A stretch of DNA of 64,000 bases, taken from NCBI RefSeq assembly GCF_900107925.1, contig NZ_FNUJ01000002.1, positions 310,001-374,000 of the forward strand. Direction: 5' to 3'. Of this stretch, positions 24,427 to 32,794 are shown piece after piece. The DNA is from Amycolatopsis pretoriensis (GTDB lineage: Bacteria > Actinomycetota > Actinomycetes > Mycobacteriales > Pseudonocardiaceae). The position numbers and the translations under genes were made by a program. How positions within the stretch are numbered: the stretch's first letter is position 1; the number at the start of each line of letters is the position of its first letter. The notes below the pieces were generated by a model, which had not been told where the DNA came from, did no database searches, and saw only the letters and a list, made by a program, of their open reading frames with translations.

Positions 24427-25218
24427 GTGACCAAACCGACGCGGTCCCCGGACACCCGCGCCGACCAGGCGGACATCCAGGCGGTGAGCCGGGTCAGCCA
24501 GATCCTGTCGCTGTTCGAGCCGGCCACGCCCGAAGTCACCGCCGGCGAGGTCGCCGAACGGCTCGGCCTCAACCGCACGACGGCCTACCGGTACTGCACG
24601 TCCCTCGTCGCGGCCGGCCTGCTCGAGCGCAGCAACGAGGGCGGGTACGTGCCGGGCGGGCTGCTGCTGCAGCTCGGCGCGTTCGCCATCGGGCACCGCC
24701 GGGTGGTCAACCTCGCGCCGCGGCACATGCAGGCGCTCTCCCGCGCCACGCAGACCAGCGTCGTGCTCAGCCTGTGGGGCCTCACCGGCCCGGTGGTCTC
24801 GCGGGTCGAGGAGAACGCCTCGACGATCGTCATCGTGTCCGTGCGGGTGGGCAGCCACCTGCCGCTGGACACCGCGCAGAGCAAGGTCTTCCTCGCCTAC
24901 CACGCCGACCAGCTGTCGATGGAACGCCTGATCGGCAACCTGTCCGGCACCGCGCGCGACGAGCTGCGCGCCGACGTCGACCGGGTCCGCGAGGCCGGGC
25001 ACTGCTCGGCGATGAGCACGCCGGGGATCGTGGCCGTGGCGGCGCCGGTCTTCGACGAGTACGGCATCTGCGCGACGATCGCGATCGTGGGCCCGGACAA
25101 CACGCTGTCGATGGGCGACGACACGCCCGAGCTGCGGGTCGTGGTCGACACCGCGCGCGAACTCACCCACGAGCTGGGCGGGCACTACCGGCCCGACGAC
25201 CTCCAGCGCGCGGTGTAG
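24427..25218 (+). CDS. IclR family transcriptional regulator
   Basis: 263 residues from a GTG start. The N-terminal winged helix-turn-helix (about 18-80) reads VSQILSLFEPATPEVTAGEV, then LGLNRTTAYRYCTSL. The C-terminal GAF-like effector domain (about 100-250) includes LPLDTAQSKVFLAY and a CSAMSTPGIVAVAAPVF strand. It converges with the FMN-enzyme gene, overlapping it by 34 nt. Position and shared operators indicate that it controls the adjacent catabolic cluster; the effector is probably a pathway substrate or intermediate. Confidence 0.9.
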   Translation: MTKPTRSPDTRADQADIQAVSRVSQILSLFEPATPEVTAGEVAERLGLNRTTAYRYCTSLVAAGLLERSNEGGYVPGGLLLQLGAFAIGHRRVVNLAPRHMQALSRATQTSVVLSLWGLTGPVVSRVEENASTIVIVSVRVGSHLPLDTAQSKVFLAYHADQLSMERLIGNLSGTARDELRADVDRVREAGHCSAMSTPGIVAVAAPVFDEYGICATIAIVGPDNTLSMGDDTPELRVVVDTARELTHELGGHYRPDDLQRAV

Positions 25219-26201
25219 GGCAGCCACGCCAGCGCCGGCAGCGGCGCGACGTCCGCGTACTCGCGCGTCCCGGCCAGCGCGCGGCCGATGAAGTCCTCGG
25301 TGACACCGGAGACGCCGTCGACCAGCTCCCGGAGGACGGCGGGACCGCCGGTCCACAACGCCGTCACGACTTCGACCGCGCGGGCGCCGGCGGCGAGGAA
25401 CCGCAGGACGTCGGCGGGCGTGCGGGCGCCGTTCGTCCCGATCAAGGGCACGTCGAGCCGCTGGAAAGCCTTGCCCACCCAGTAAAGGCTCATCGGCAGG
25501 CACCCCGGTGAGCTCCACGCGCCCCACGACCCGAGCACCGCACCGCCGTCGAGGTCGGGCAGGAAGCCCGGATAGCGGCCGACCAGGCCGACGGCGTCGG
25601 CACCGGCCGAGCGGGCCGCGCGGGCCAGCGCGACGACGTCCGATGCCTGGCCCGGCAGCTTCACGAACAACGGGACGCCGACGGCGGCCCGCACGGTGCG
25701 CACCGCGTCGGCCACGCCGTCCGCTTCGGTCAGTTGCCGCACCGCGCGGGCCTCACGGCCGTGCGGGGCACCGATGTTCAGCTCGACCGCCGGGACCACC
25801 GACGCCAGCGCCCGGCCGATCCGCGCGGCCGCGGCCGGGTCGCCCAGGGTGATGCTGCCGACCACCGGGCACCCCCGGGACGTGCCGTACGCGACCGCCG
25901 CGGCCAGCATCGCCAGCCAGTCGTCGAGCTCGACGGCCGCGAGCCCGGACCGGTTGAGCAGTCCGTCCCCGGCCCGGGCCACCCCCGGCGGCCGCACCTC
26001 GCCGGCCGCCGAAACGAAGGCGTAGTCGGCGATGGCCAGCTGCTCGCGGGCCGCCGCGCTTTCGTTCACGGACTTGGCCACCACCGCCCCGGCGCCCGCG
26101 TCGACGCACGCGGTGATCCCTTCCAGGGTCATGGTCAGCTCGGACGAGCCGACCCACACCGGGTTGGCGGTGACCAGTCCCCCGACTTCCACACCGTCCA
26201 C
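25185..26201 (-). CDS. dihydroorotate-dehydrogenase-like FMN TIM-barrel enzyme
   Basis: 338 residues from the GTG at 26201, which directly follows the transporter's TGA. The sequence follows the DHOD/PreA barrel: ANPVWVGSSEL at the first strand, AVVAKSVNES, VELNIGAPHG (where DHODs have ELNxSCP), VPLFVKLPG, and the FMN-phosphate loop GTNGARTPADVLRFLAAGA near residue 255. The ordinary DHOD catalytic Cys/Ser is not obvious. Class context suggests redox conversion of a pathway intermediate rather than pyrimidine synthesis. Confidence 0.75.
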   Translation of the reverse strand: MDGVEVGGLVTANPVWVGSSELTMTLEGITACVDAGAGAVVAKSVNESAAAREQLAIADYAFVSAAGEVRPPGVARAGDGLLNRSGLAAVELDDWLAMLAAAVAYGTSRGCPVVGSITLGDPAAAARIGRALASVVPAVELNIGAPHGREARAVRQLTEADGVADAVRTVRAAVGVPLFVKLPGQASDVVALARAARSAGADAVGLVGRYPGFLPDLDGGAVLGSWGAWSSPGCLPMSLYWVGKAFQRLDVPLIGTNGARTPADVLRFLAAGARAVEVVTALWTGGPAVLRELVDGVSGVTEDFIGRALAGTREYADVAPLPALAWLPYTARWRSSGR

Positions 26202-27563
26202 TCAGGACAGTTTCGGGATCGTGCTGTCGTCGGACATGTCGACGTCCTTGGTCTCCGGGCCGAGGAAGCCGCCGAGGCTGATCAGCAGGCCGGCGAGGAC
26301 GATCAGGACACCCGGGGCCAGGTGCGCCGGCATGAACCCGTCGAACCGCTGCAGGTAGAACTGGTAGAACGCCGGGGCGATGAGCGCGAGGCTGTAGCCG
26401 ACGCCGTAGCCGGTCGACCGGATGCTCGCCGGGAACCGCTCGGTCAGGTAGGCCGCGATCGGGCCGAACGTGCCGACGGTGAACACGCCGATCAGCACGC
26501 CGAACCCGAGCGCCGCGCCGAAGCCGCCGTCCGAAGCCATCAGCAGCGTGTACGAACCCGCGCCGAGCACGACCATCGCCAGGCCGTAGCCGATGTAGAA
26601 CCGCCGTCGCCCGATGCGCTGGGACAGCATGCCGAACAGCGGGTACGAAAGCGCCGCGGACGCGTTGATCACCAGCATCGTCAGCGTGACCTCTTTGCTG
26701 GACAGCTCCAGGTGCGCCTTCAGCTGCGCCGGCGTCACGGCCGCTTCCATGTTGGTCGCGAGCCACGTGCCGGTCATCAGGATGAAGACCTGGCCCAGCG
26801 CCCGCGGGTACTTCTTCAGCAGCCGGAGGAACGGGAGCTTGTGCTTCTCGCCGGTCAGCTGGACCGGAGGTTCGTGGACCTGCTTGAGGTAGTAGCGGAA
26901 CAGCACCGCGGCCAGCAGCGCGCCGACGAAGAACGGGATCCGCCAGCCCCACTGGACGTACGCGCTGTGCAGGCCGGCGGCGGGCAGCAGCTGCAGCATC
27001 AGCAGCGTGATCGCGGCGATCACCGCGTACGCGGCGGGCGAGGTCGACGTGATGATCGAAGCGTAGAGACCGCGTTTGTGCTTCGGGCTCCACTCCATCG
27101 CCAGCGGGACGGCCGTCGTGTACTCACCGCCGAGGAAGATGCCGTCGACGAACCGCAGCGCGATGAGAATGCCGACGGACCACGTCCCGATCGTCTCGTG
27201 CCCGGGCAGGCACGCGGTCAGCAGCGTGATGACGCCGAAGCCGCCGACCGCGACCAGCGTCGTGCGCTTGCGCCCGACCGTGTCGGCGAAGTGGCCGAAG
27301 ATGATCGCGCCGAGCGGGCGGCCGATCAGCGTCGAGGCGAACACCAGGGACGCCAGCAGGGCCGTCGTGCTCGCACTGAGGTTCGCGGCCTGGAAGTACA
27401 CGGTCGCCGGCGCCAGCACGACGATCGGCAGGTAGATGTCGAACTGGTCGACGAAGTAGGCGAGCGTTCCGCCGCGGACCGCGGCGCGCACCTTCGCGGG
27501 GTCCGGGCCGTGCGGGGTGCCGGGGCGAACGGCCGCCTCCGCGGCGTCGGGCGGTGTGGACAT
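26202..27563 (-). CDS. MFS transporter, metabolite:H+ symporter (MHS) type
   Basis: 453 residues with 12 predicted membrane helices. The family signature GRPLGAIIFGHFADTVGRKRT lies in the loop between helices 2 and 3. A second conserved segment is RFVDGIFLGGEYTTAVPLAMEW near residue 135. MHS members import carboxylates such as benzoate, citrate or shikimate with protons. It is co-transcribed with the FMN enzyme and divergent from the DUF6282-to-SDR operon, so it probably imports the pathway's substrate. Confidence 0.9.
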   Translation of the reverse strand: MSTPPDAAEAAVRPGTPHGPDPAKVRAAVRGGTLAYFVDQFDIYLPIVVLAPATVYFQAANLSASTTALLASLVFASTLIGRPLGAIIFGHFADTVGRKRTTLVAVGGFGVITLLTACLPGHETIGTWSVGILIALRFVDGIFLGGEYTTAVPLAMEWSPKHKRGLYASIITSTSPAAYAVIAAITLLMLQLLPAAGLHSAYVQWGWRIPFFVGALLAAVLFRYYLKQVHEPPVQLTGEKHKLPFLRLLKKYPRALGQVFILMTGTWLATNMEAAVTPAQLKAHLELSSKEVTLTMLVINASAALSYPLFGMLSQRIGRRRFYIGYGLAMVVLGAGSYTLLMASDGGFGAALGFGVLIGVFTVGTFGPIAAYLTERFPASIRSTGYGVGYSLALIAPAFYQFYLQRFDGFMPAHLAPGVLIVLAGLLISLGGFLGPETKDVDMSDDSTIPKLS

Positions 27564-27711
27564 CGGCGTCCTCCGTTTTCGAACCTAGTGTTCACGAAGC
27601 GAACGTCAGACACTCTAAATACCGCCAACCGTGAACACAAGAGCGGTCACAGGGTTGACAGACGGTCTTATAGTGAACTTTGACTTCATAATGCGAACGA
27701 GAGGCACGCTG
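27564..27711. promoter_or_regulatory. divergent promoter with IclR-type sites
   Basis: This 148-nt region separates the transporter from the DUF6282 operon. It contains TGTTCAC-GAAG-CGAAC at 27589-27604, matching the iclR-upstream site. Further half-sites are TTCGAAC at 27578-27584, GTGAACA at 27631-27637 and GTGAAC at 27673-27678. A TTGACA element lies at 27655-27660, but no -10 at ideal spacing is evident. Dense, repeated half-sites suggest cooperative regulator binding. Confidence 0.55.
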
Positions 27712-28596
27712 ATGAGCCCCGCCATCGCCGCCGTCCTGGACGGCCTGGTCGACATGCACGTCCACTCCGGCCCGAGCCCGTTCCCCCGCCGCTTCGACCA
27801 CGTCGAGGCCGCGCAGGACGGCGCGCGCATCGGGATGCGCGCCATGGTCGCGAAGTCCCACCACCACAACACCCAGATGGACGTCCTCGCGATGAAGGGC
27901 CGCCTCGCCGAGGTCAAGGCGCAGGCCTTCGGCGGGATCGCGCTGAACAGCACCGTCGGCGGGCTCAACGTGCACGCGGTGCGGATGACCCTGCGGATGG
28001 GCGGCAAGGTCGTCTGGTTCCCGACCATCTCCTCCGGCCGGCACATCGACTGCCACCCCGAGGACGGCGCCTTCCCGACCACGACCGTCCCGCTGACGCT
28101 GGAGCGCATCGACATCGTCGACGGCGAAGGCGCGCTCAAGCCCGAGGCGCTCGAGATCCTCGACGAGATCAAGGAGCAGCAGGCCGTCCTCAACGGCGGC
28201 CACATGTACCCCGAGTACATCAAGACGCTGTTCCAGGAGGCGCACGAGCGCGGCATGAAGCGGATGGTCGTCAGCCACCCGGACTTCGTGATCGGCGCCG
28301 ACCCGGCGCTGTGCCGCGAGCTGATCGAGCTCGGCGCGTTCATCGAGCACGAGGTCGGTATGTACGACCCCGAGGGCACGCAGAAGTGGGACCCGAAGAA
28401 CCTGCTGACCTGGATCGAGGCGCTCGGCCCGGAGCACACGGTGCTCGCGTCGGACTTCGGCCAGAAGGCCAACCCGAAACCGGTCGACGCGTGGCTGCGC
28501 GTCGGCGAGGCACTGCTCGACCTCGGCCTGCCGGAGAAGGACCTGCGGCGGATGGTCCGCGACAACCCGACATACCTGCTGAACCTCGACGCCTGA
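27712..28596 (+). CDS. DUF6282 family amidohydrolase-like protein
   Basis: 294 residues from the ATG at 27712, behind a GAGAGG site. Metal-ligand-like motifs are DMHVHSGP (H16, H18), KSHHHNT near residue 48 and SHPDFVIG near 188, as in TIM-barrel amidohydrolase/PHP-type enzymes. DUF6282 is assigned by recall of family features. Probable metal-dependent hydrolase or decarboxylase acting on a pathway intermediate. It is the first gene of a six-gene operon. Confidence 0.75.
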   Translation: MSPAIAAVLDGLVDMHVHSGPSPFPRRFDHVEAAQDGARIGMRAMVAKSHHHNTQMDVLAMKGRLAEVKAQAFGGIALNSTVGGLNVHAVRMTLRMGGKVVWFPTISSGRHIDCHPEDGAFPTTTVPLTLERIDIVDGEGALKPEALEILDEIKEQQAVLNGGHMYPEYIKTLFQEAHERGMKRMVVSHPDFVIGADPALCRELIELGAFIEHEVGMYDPEGTQKWDPKNLLTWIEALGPEHTVLASDFGQKANPKPVDAWLRVGEALLDLGLPEKDLRRMVRDNPTYLLNLDA

Positions 28597-28608
28597 AAGG
28601 ACCCGCTC

Positions 28609-29472
28609 GTGTACGAAAAGGACGATCCCCGCTCGGCCCTGGCCACCGCGGCCCGGCCCGACAGCGGCGCCACGATCACCGCCGCGCAGTACCTCGACCT
28701 GCGGGAAACCCCGGTGGTCCGCGCGCAGAACATCATCCTTGTCCACACCGACGCCCGCGACGGCGACGATCTCGACAACGGGACCCTCGAGGGCGAGCTG
28801 GCCATCGTCGTCACCGACGCCTCCCCCGCGTTCACCGTGCTCACTTCCGAGGGCGCGACCAAAGTGGACTCCCCCGGGCTCGTCGTGGTCCCGCCCGGCG
28901 CGTCGCGGATCAGCGTCCACGGTGACGGGCCGCTGGTGCGGCTGGTCGAAGCCACCGAACCCGCGTGGCGGGACCGCGTCGCCAACGCCGGGGCCTACGC
29001 CCAGGACCACCCGCGCGTCACGCTGCTGGAGCGCTGGCCGGCGCCCGCCGAGGAGCGCGTCCGCTTCTACCCGCTGTCGGAGGTCCCGGACGACCCGAAG
29101 CGGTTCGGGCGGATCTTCCGGACGCGGTCGTTCATGGTCAACTTCCTGCCGCTGCAGGACGGCCCGCGCGACCCGCGCAAGCTCTCGCCGCACCACCACG
29201 ACGACTTCGAGCAGCTTTCCCTGGCCGTGCAAGGGGAATACGTGCACCACATCCGGACGCCGTGGCTGCCCGACAGCACGACCTGGCGCGAGGACGAGCA
29301 CGTGCGGATCGGCAGCCCGTCGGTCACGGTCATCCCGCCGCCGACCGTGCACACGTCCGCGGCGAGCGACCCGGGCGTGAACCAGCTGATCGACATCTTC
29401 AGCCCGCCGCGGGTGGACTTCTCGGAGAAACCGGGCTGGGTGTTGAACGCCGACGATTACCCGATGCCGTGA
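28609..29472 (+). CDS. bicupin protein of unknown specificity
   Basis: 287 residues from a GTG start behind AAAGGA. Two cupin-like halves are visible: an N-terminal one (about 55-120, GELAIVVTDASPAFTVL, VVPPGASRISV) and a C-terminal one (about 165-265). The second has the metal-binding pattern SPHHHDDFEQLSLAVQGEY and VTVIPPPTVHTSA. The first lacks the His-rich motif and is likely structural. Fold and context suggest an isomerase, dioxygenase or decarboxylase step. Its stop overlaps the aldolase start (GTGA). Confidence 0.75.
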   Translation: MYEKDDPRSALATAARPDSGATITAAQYLDLRETPVVRAQNIILVHTDARDGDDLDNGTLEGELAIVVTDASPAFTVLTSEGATKVDSPGLVVVPPGASRISVHGDGPLVRLVEATEPAWRDRVANAGAYAQDHPRVTLLERWPAPAEERVRFYPLSEVPDDPKRFGRIFRTRSFMVNFLPLQDGPRDPRKLSPHHHDDFEQLSLAVQGEYVHHIRTPWLPDSTTWREDEHVRIGSPSVTVIPPPTVHTSAASDPGVNQLIDIFSPPRVDFSEKPGWVLNADDYPMP

Positions 29473-30239
29473 GCGGCCGTACCGGAGGCGGGCTGTTCAC
29501 GCGCCCGCACACCCCCGTCGGCACCTGGCTGAAGATCGCCTCGACCGAGCCGGCCGAGATCATGGCGTTCGCCGGGTTCGACTTCGTCGTCGTCGACCTC
29601 GAGCACGCGCCCCTGGACCTGGTGACGGCGTACCGGCTGATCAACACCGCCGCCGCGCTGGGGATGACGCCGATCGTGCGGGTGCCGGACAAGACGCTGT
29701 CGACGATCCAGAAGATCCTGGACGCGGGTGCGATGGGCATCCTGGTGCCGCACGTCGACACCGTCGAAGAGGCGGCGGCCGTCGGGCGGGCGTGCCGGTT
29801 CCCGCCGCACGGCGTCCGCGGCGCCGGGGGCACCAGCCGGGCCGGTTCGTGGGGGCTGAAGCCGAACGCGGAATACCTGACCGCCGGCAACGACGACGTC
29901 CTGTGCATCCCGCAGCTGGAAAGCGTCGAAGCGATCAAGGCCGCGCCGGAGATGCTCGCGCTGGACACGGTGGACGCGGTGTTCGTCGGGGCGGCGGACC
30001 TGTCGATGTCGATGGGCTCGACACCCACGTCGCCGGACGTGCTCGACCTGATCGCCTCGGCGATCTCGGCCGCGCACGACGCCGGGAAGAAGTGCGGGCT
30101 CGCGTTCGGCGGCGTTCCGGACAAAGCCGCGCGGGCCGTGCGGGACGGGTGCGACTTCGTCCTGCTCAGCAACGACACGACGATGCTGGCCGAGGCCGCT
30201 CGCAGCCTGGTCACGGCCTTCCGGGAAGCGGATTCATGA
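29469..30239 (+). CDS. HpcH/HpaI-type pyruvate aldolase
   Basis: 256 residues from a GTG overlapping the cupin stop. The class II aldolase barrel shows FVVVDLEHAPLD near residue 35, VRVPDKTLSTIQKILDAGAM, VPHVDTVEEA, PQLESVEAIK (metal ligand Glu) and GAADLSMSMG (metal ligand Asp). Such enzymes cleave or form 4-hydroxy-2-keto acids to pyruvate or related keto acids plus an aldehyde. The fixed place in an operon with BKACE and SDR suggests carbon-carbon cleavage late in the pathway. Confidence 0.87.
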   Translation: MSGRTGGGLFTRPHTPVGTWLKIASTEPAEIMAFAGFDFVVVDLEHAPLDLVTAYRLINTAAALGMTPIVRVPDKTLSTIQKILDAGAMGILVPHVDTVEEAAAVGRACRFPPHGVRGAGGTSRAGSWGLKPNAEYLTAGNDDVLCIPQLESVEAIKAAPEMLALDTVDAVFVGAADLSMSMGSTPTSPDVLDLIASAISAAHDAGKKCGLAFGGVPDKAARAVRDGCDFVLLSNDTTMLAEAARSLVTAFREADS

Positions 30240-31075
30240 CGCTTTCGCTGCCACGCACGGCGTTGTCGATCTCGGAACTGGACGGCCTCGATCACGACGG
30301 TGTGATCCGGTTCGTGCGGACGCTCGAGGAGTACGGCCACCGGATGGTCTGGATCCCCGAGGTCACCGGGCGCGAGGCGTTCACGACGGCGGCGCTGGTC
30401 CTGTCCGCCACCGAGCGGGTGATCGTCGGCAACGGCGTCGCGCGGGCCCTCGAGCGCGTGCCCAAGTCGGCGGGCTCGGCGGCGCGGGACCTCGCCGCCG
30501 GGTATCCCGGGCGGTACGTGCTGGGGCTCGGGGTCAGCGGCGCGGTCCGCGAACGAGGGGTCGGACCGCTGCCGTTCCTGCGGGAGTACCTCGACGGCGT
30601 CGACAAGGTGGCGTCCGGGGTGCCGAAGGTGCTCGGCGCGTACTCGGCGGGGATCACGCGGCTGGCCGCCGAGCGGGCCGACGGGCTGATCACGTTCCTC
30701 GTCACGCCGGAACACACCCGGTGGGCGCGCGAAACGATCGGCGACCTGTTCCTGTCCGTCGTCCAGTGGGCGGTGGTGGGCCGGTCGCGCGCCGCCGCCC
30801 GCGAGGTCGCCCGGGACCGGCTCGCCTACTACCTGACGCTCCCCCACCAGCTCGCGAAGCTCAAACGCCTCGGCTTCACCGACGCCGACCTCGCGCCGCC
30901 GGGCTCCGACCGGCTGCTCGACGCGCTCGTCGCCTACGGCACCCCCGACCAGGTGCGCGAAGCGGTGCGGGCGCAGTACGACGCGGGCGCCACCCAGGTC
31001 GCGTTGACGCTGGTCGGCCCGCTCGACGACGTCAAGCTCGATGCCTACCGCGCACTCGCTTGGGAGGAGAACTGA
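30236..31075 (+). CDS. LLM-class (F420/flavin-dependent) oxidoreductase
   Basis: 279 residues; the ATG at 30236 overlaps the aldolase stop (ATGA). The fold is the bacterial luciferase-like barrel: LEEYGHRMVWIPEVTGREAF near residue 30, TERVIVGNGVARALERVP and GRYVLGLGVSG. The short form resembles the TIGR03620-type F420-dependent group. It would reduce, oxidise or monooxygenate a pathway intermediate. Cofactor F420 versus FMN cannot be settled from sequence. Confidence 0.85.
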   Translation: MTLSLPRTALSISELDGLDHDGVIRFVRTLEEYGHRMVWIPEVTGREAFTTAALVLSATERVIVGNGVARALERVPKSAGSAARDLAAGYPGRYVLGLGVSGAVRERGVGPLPFLREYLDGVDKVASGVPKVLGAYSAGITRLAAERADGLITFLVTPEHTRWARETIGDLFLSVVQWAVVGRSRAAAREVARDRLAYYLTLPHQLAKLKRLGFTDADLAPPGSDRLLDALVAYGTPDQVREAVRAQYDAGATQVALTLVGPLDDVKLDAYRALAWEEN

Positions 31076-31995
31076 TGCGCACGGCCGAAAAAGTCATCAT
31101 CACCACCGCGATCACGGGCTCGGTGAACATCCCGTCGCAGAGCCCGCACCTGCCCCTGTCCGCCGACGAGGTCGCCGACGCCGCGCTGGAGGCGATCGAG
31201 GCGGGGTCGGCGATCGTCCACCTGCACGCCCGCGAGCCGGACGGCCGGCCGACGCCCGATCCCGACGTCTTCGAGAAGATCGTCGGGCGGATCACCGCGG
31301 AATCCGATGCCGTCATCAACATCACGACGGGCGGCGCGTCCTCGATGACGATGGACGAACGGCTCGCGGCCGCCTACCGGCTGCGGCCGGAGCTCGCGTC
31401 GATGAACATGGGGTCGATGAACTTCGTCTACTCCGGCATCGCCGACAAGGTGACCGAGTGGAAGCACGACTGGGAAAAGCCGTACGTGCTCAACACGTAC
31501 TCGAAGCCGTTCGTGAACACCTTCGACAAGATCGAGCACACGCTGCGGACGCTCGGCGAGTCCGGGACGCGGTTCGAGTACGAGTGCTACGACATCGGGC
31601 ACCTGTATTCGCTGGCGTACTTCGCCGAGCTGGGCTTGGCGAAACCGCCGTTGCTGATCCAGGGCGTGTTCGGCGTCCTGGGCGGGATCGGCGCCGACCA
31701 CGCGAACCTGGAGCACATGGTGCGGATCGCGGACAAGCTGTTCGGCGACGACTACTGCTTTTCGGCGTTCGCCGCCGGGCGCGACCAGCTGGGGTTCGGC
31801 ACGCACAGCGCGTGGCTCGGCGGGCACGTGCGGGTCGGCCTGGAGGACAGCCTGTGGATCGGCAAGGGCAAGCTCGCGGAGAGCAACGCCCAGCAGGTCC
31901 GGAAGATCCGGGCGGTGGTGGAGGATCTCGGGAAGCCGATCGCCACGCCGGCCGACGCGCGCGCGATGCTGGCACTGCGAGGAGGAGCGGCATGA
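31075..31995 (+). CDS. BKACE family beta-keto acid cleavage enzyme
   Basis: 306 residues; TGATG overlap with the preceding stop and a GGGAGGAG site. Family features are TTAITGSVNIPSQSPHLPLS at the start, the zinc-binding pair in IVHLHAREPDG near residues 46-48, NITTGG, and the end signature VRVGLEDSLWIGKGKLA. BKACE enzymes convert a beta-keto acid plus acetyl-CoA into acetoacetate and a new acyl-CoA (3-keto-5-aminohexanoate, dehydrocarnitine and others). The substrate here is unknown. It supplies the most specific clue to the cluster's chemistry. Confidence 0.9.
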   Translation: MRTAEKVIITTAITGSVNIPSQSPHLPLSADEVADAALEAIEAGSAIVHLHAREPDGRPTPDPDVFEKIVGRITAESDAVINITTGGASSMTMDERLAAAYRLRPELASMNMGSMNFVYSGIADKVTEWKHDWEKPYVLNTYSKPFVNTFDKIEHTLRTLGESGTRFEYECYDIGHLYSLAYFAELGLAKPPLLIQGVFGVLGGIGADHANLEHMVRIADKLFGDDYCFSAFAAGRDQLGFGTHSAWLGGHVRVGLEDSLWIGKGKLAESNAQQVRKIRAVVEDLGKPIATPADARAMLALRGGAA

Positions 31996-32738
31996 GCTTG
32001 CTGACGGGCAAGGTGGTCCTGGTCGTCGGGGCCAGTTCGGGCATCGGCGCGGAAGCCGCGCGGGTGTTCGCCGCGGACGGCGCTTCGGTGATGCTGGTGG
32101 CGCGCAACGAAGAGCCCTTGGCCAAACTGGCCGCGGAGCTGTCCGACCACGACGTCGCCTACACGACGGGTGACATCACCTCGGCGTCCGATGTGGACGC
32201 ATTCGTTTCGGCGACGGTCTCCCGCTTCGGCCGCCTCGACGGCGCGTTCAACAACGCGGCGATGGGCGGCGGCGGGCGCCTCGACCGGGTGTCCGAAGCG
32301 GACTTCGACCGGATCATGGCGGTGAACGTCAAGGGCACGTGGCTGTGCCTGCGGTCGGAGGTCGCGGTGATGGAGGCGCAGGGGTCGGGGTCGATCGTGA
32401 ACGTGAGCAGCATCGGCGGCCTGCGCGGCAGCCCGGGCATGGGCGCGTACCAGGCGACGAAGCACGCGGTGATCGGCCTGACCCGCACGGCCGCCCACGA
32501 CTTCGGGCCACTGGGCATCCGCGTCAACGTGCTGGCCCCGGGCCCGACGGAGACCCCGATGCTGGACGAGCTGCGCCGCACGATCCCGGGCGGCGTGGAA
32601 GCCCGGATCGCGGCGACGCCGTTGCGGAAAGCGGGCACGGGGGCGGAGGTGGGCTCGACGGCGGCGTTCCTGCTGAGCGACCGGGCAAGCCACTTGAGCG
32701 GAGTGGTCATCCCGGTCGACGGCGGCTTCACGGCGTAA
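31992..32738 (+). CDS. short-chain dehydrogenase/reductase (classical SDR)
   Basis: 248 residues; the ATG overlaps the BKACE stop (ATGA). Cofactor motif GASSGIG is near residue 13, NNAAMG near 85, catalytic Ser in VNVSSIGG near 138 and YxxxK in YQATK near 152; the end has VIPVDGGFTA. It uses NAD(P)(H) to oxidise or reduce an alcohol/ketone. As the last gene of the operon it could make the beta-keto acid that the BKACE enzyme cleaves; that link is inference. Confidence 0.92.
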   Translation: MSLLTGKVVLVVGASSGIGAEAARVFAADGASVMLVARNEEPLAKLAAELSDHDVAYTTGDITSASDVDAFVSATVSRFGRLDGAFNNAAMGGGGRLDRVSEADFDRIMAVNVKGTWLCLRSEVAVMEAQGSGSIVNVSSIGGLRGSPGMGAYQATKHAVIGLTRTAAHDFGPLGIRVNVLAPGPTETPMLDELRRTIPGGVEARIAATPLRKAGTGAEVGSTAAFLLSDRASHLSGVVIPVDGGFTA

Positions 32739-32741
32739 GTC

Positions 32742-32790
32742 CGTGAATGGCACATCGAGGGACTTGGCGTCCGTCAATGTGCCATTCACG
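32742..32790. terminator. long hairpin between convergent genes (terminator or repeat element)
   Basis: CGTGAATGGCACAT at 32742-32755 and ATGTGCCATTCACG at 32777-32790 form a perfect 14-bp stem. The inner sequence extends pairing through GGGAC/GTCCG around TTGGC, giving roughly 22 paired positions. Located between the convergent SDR and LLM genes, it should terminate both. Its AT-rich composition and length, unlike local terminators, suggest a dispersed intergenic repeat. Confidence 0.65.
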
Positions 32791-32794
32791 ACTT

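Noticed and set aside
24427-25218. IclR protein as the regulator of the divergent glycosidase operon
   Set aside because: The shared operator motif recurs only at the catabolic cluster, and the glycosidase side has its own dre-like site. Control of the glycosidases by IclR remains possible but unsupported.
25734-27683. 649-codon plus-strand open frame across the FMN enzyme and transporter
   Set aside because: Composition typical of an antisense shadow (Arg, Gln, His, Val); the minus-strand genes have clear family motifs.
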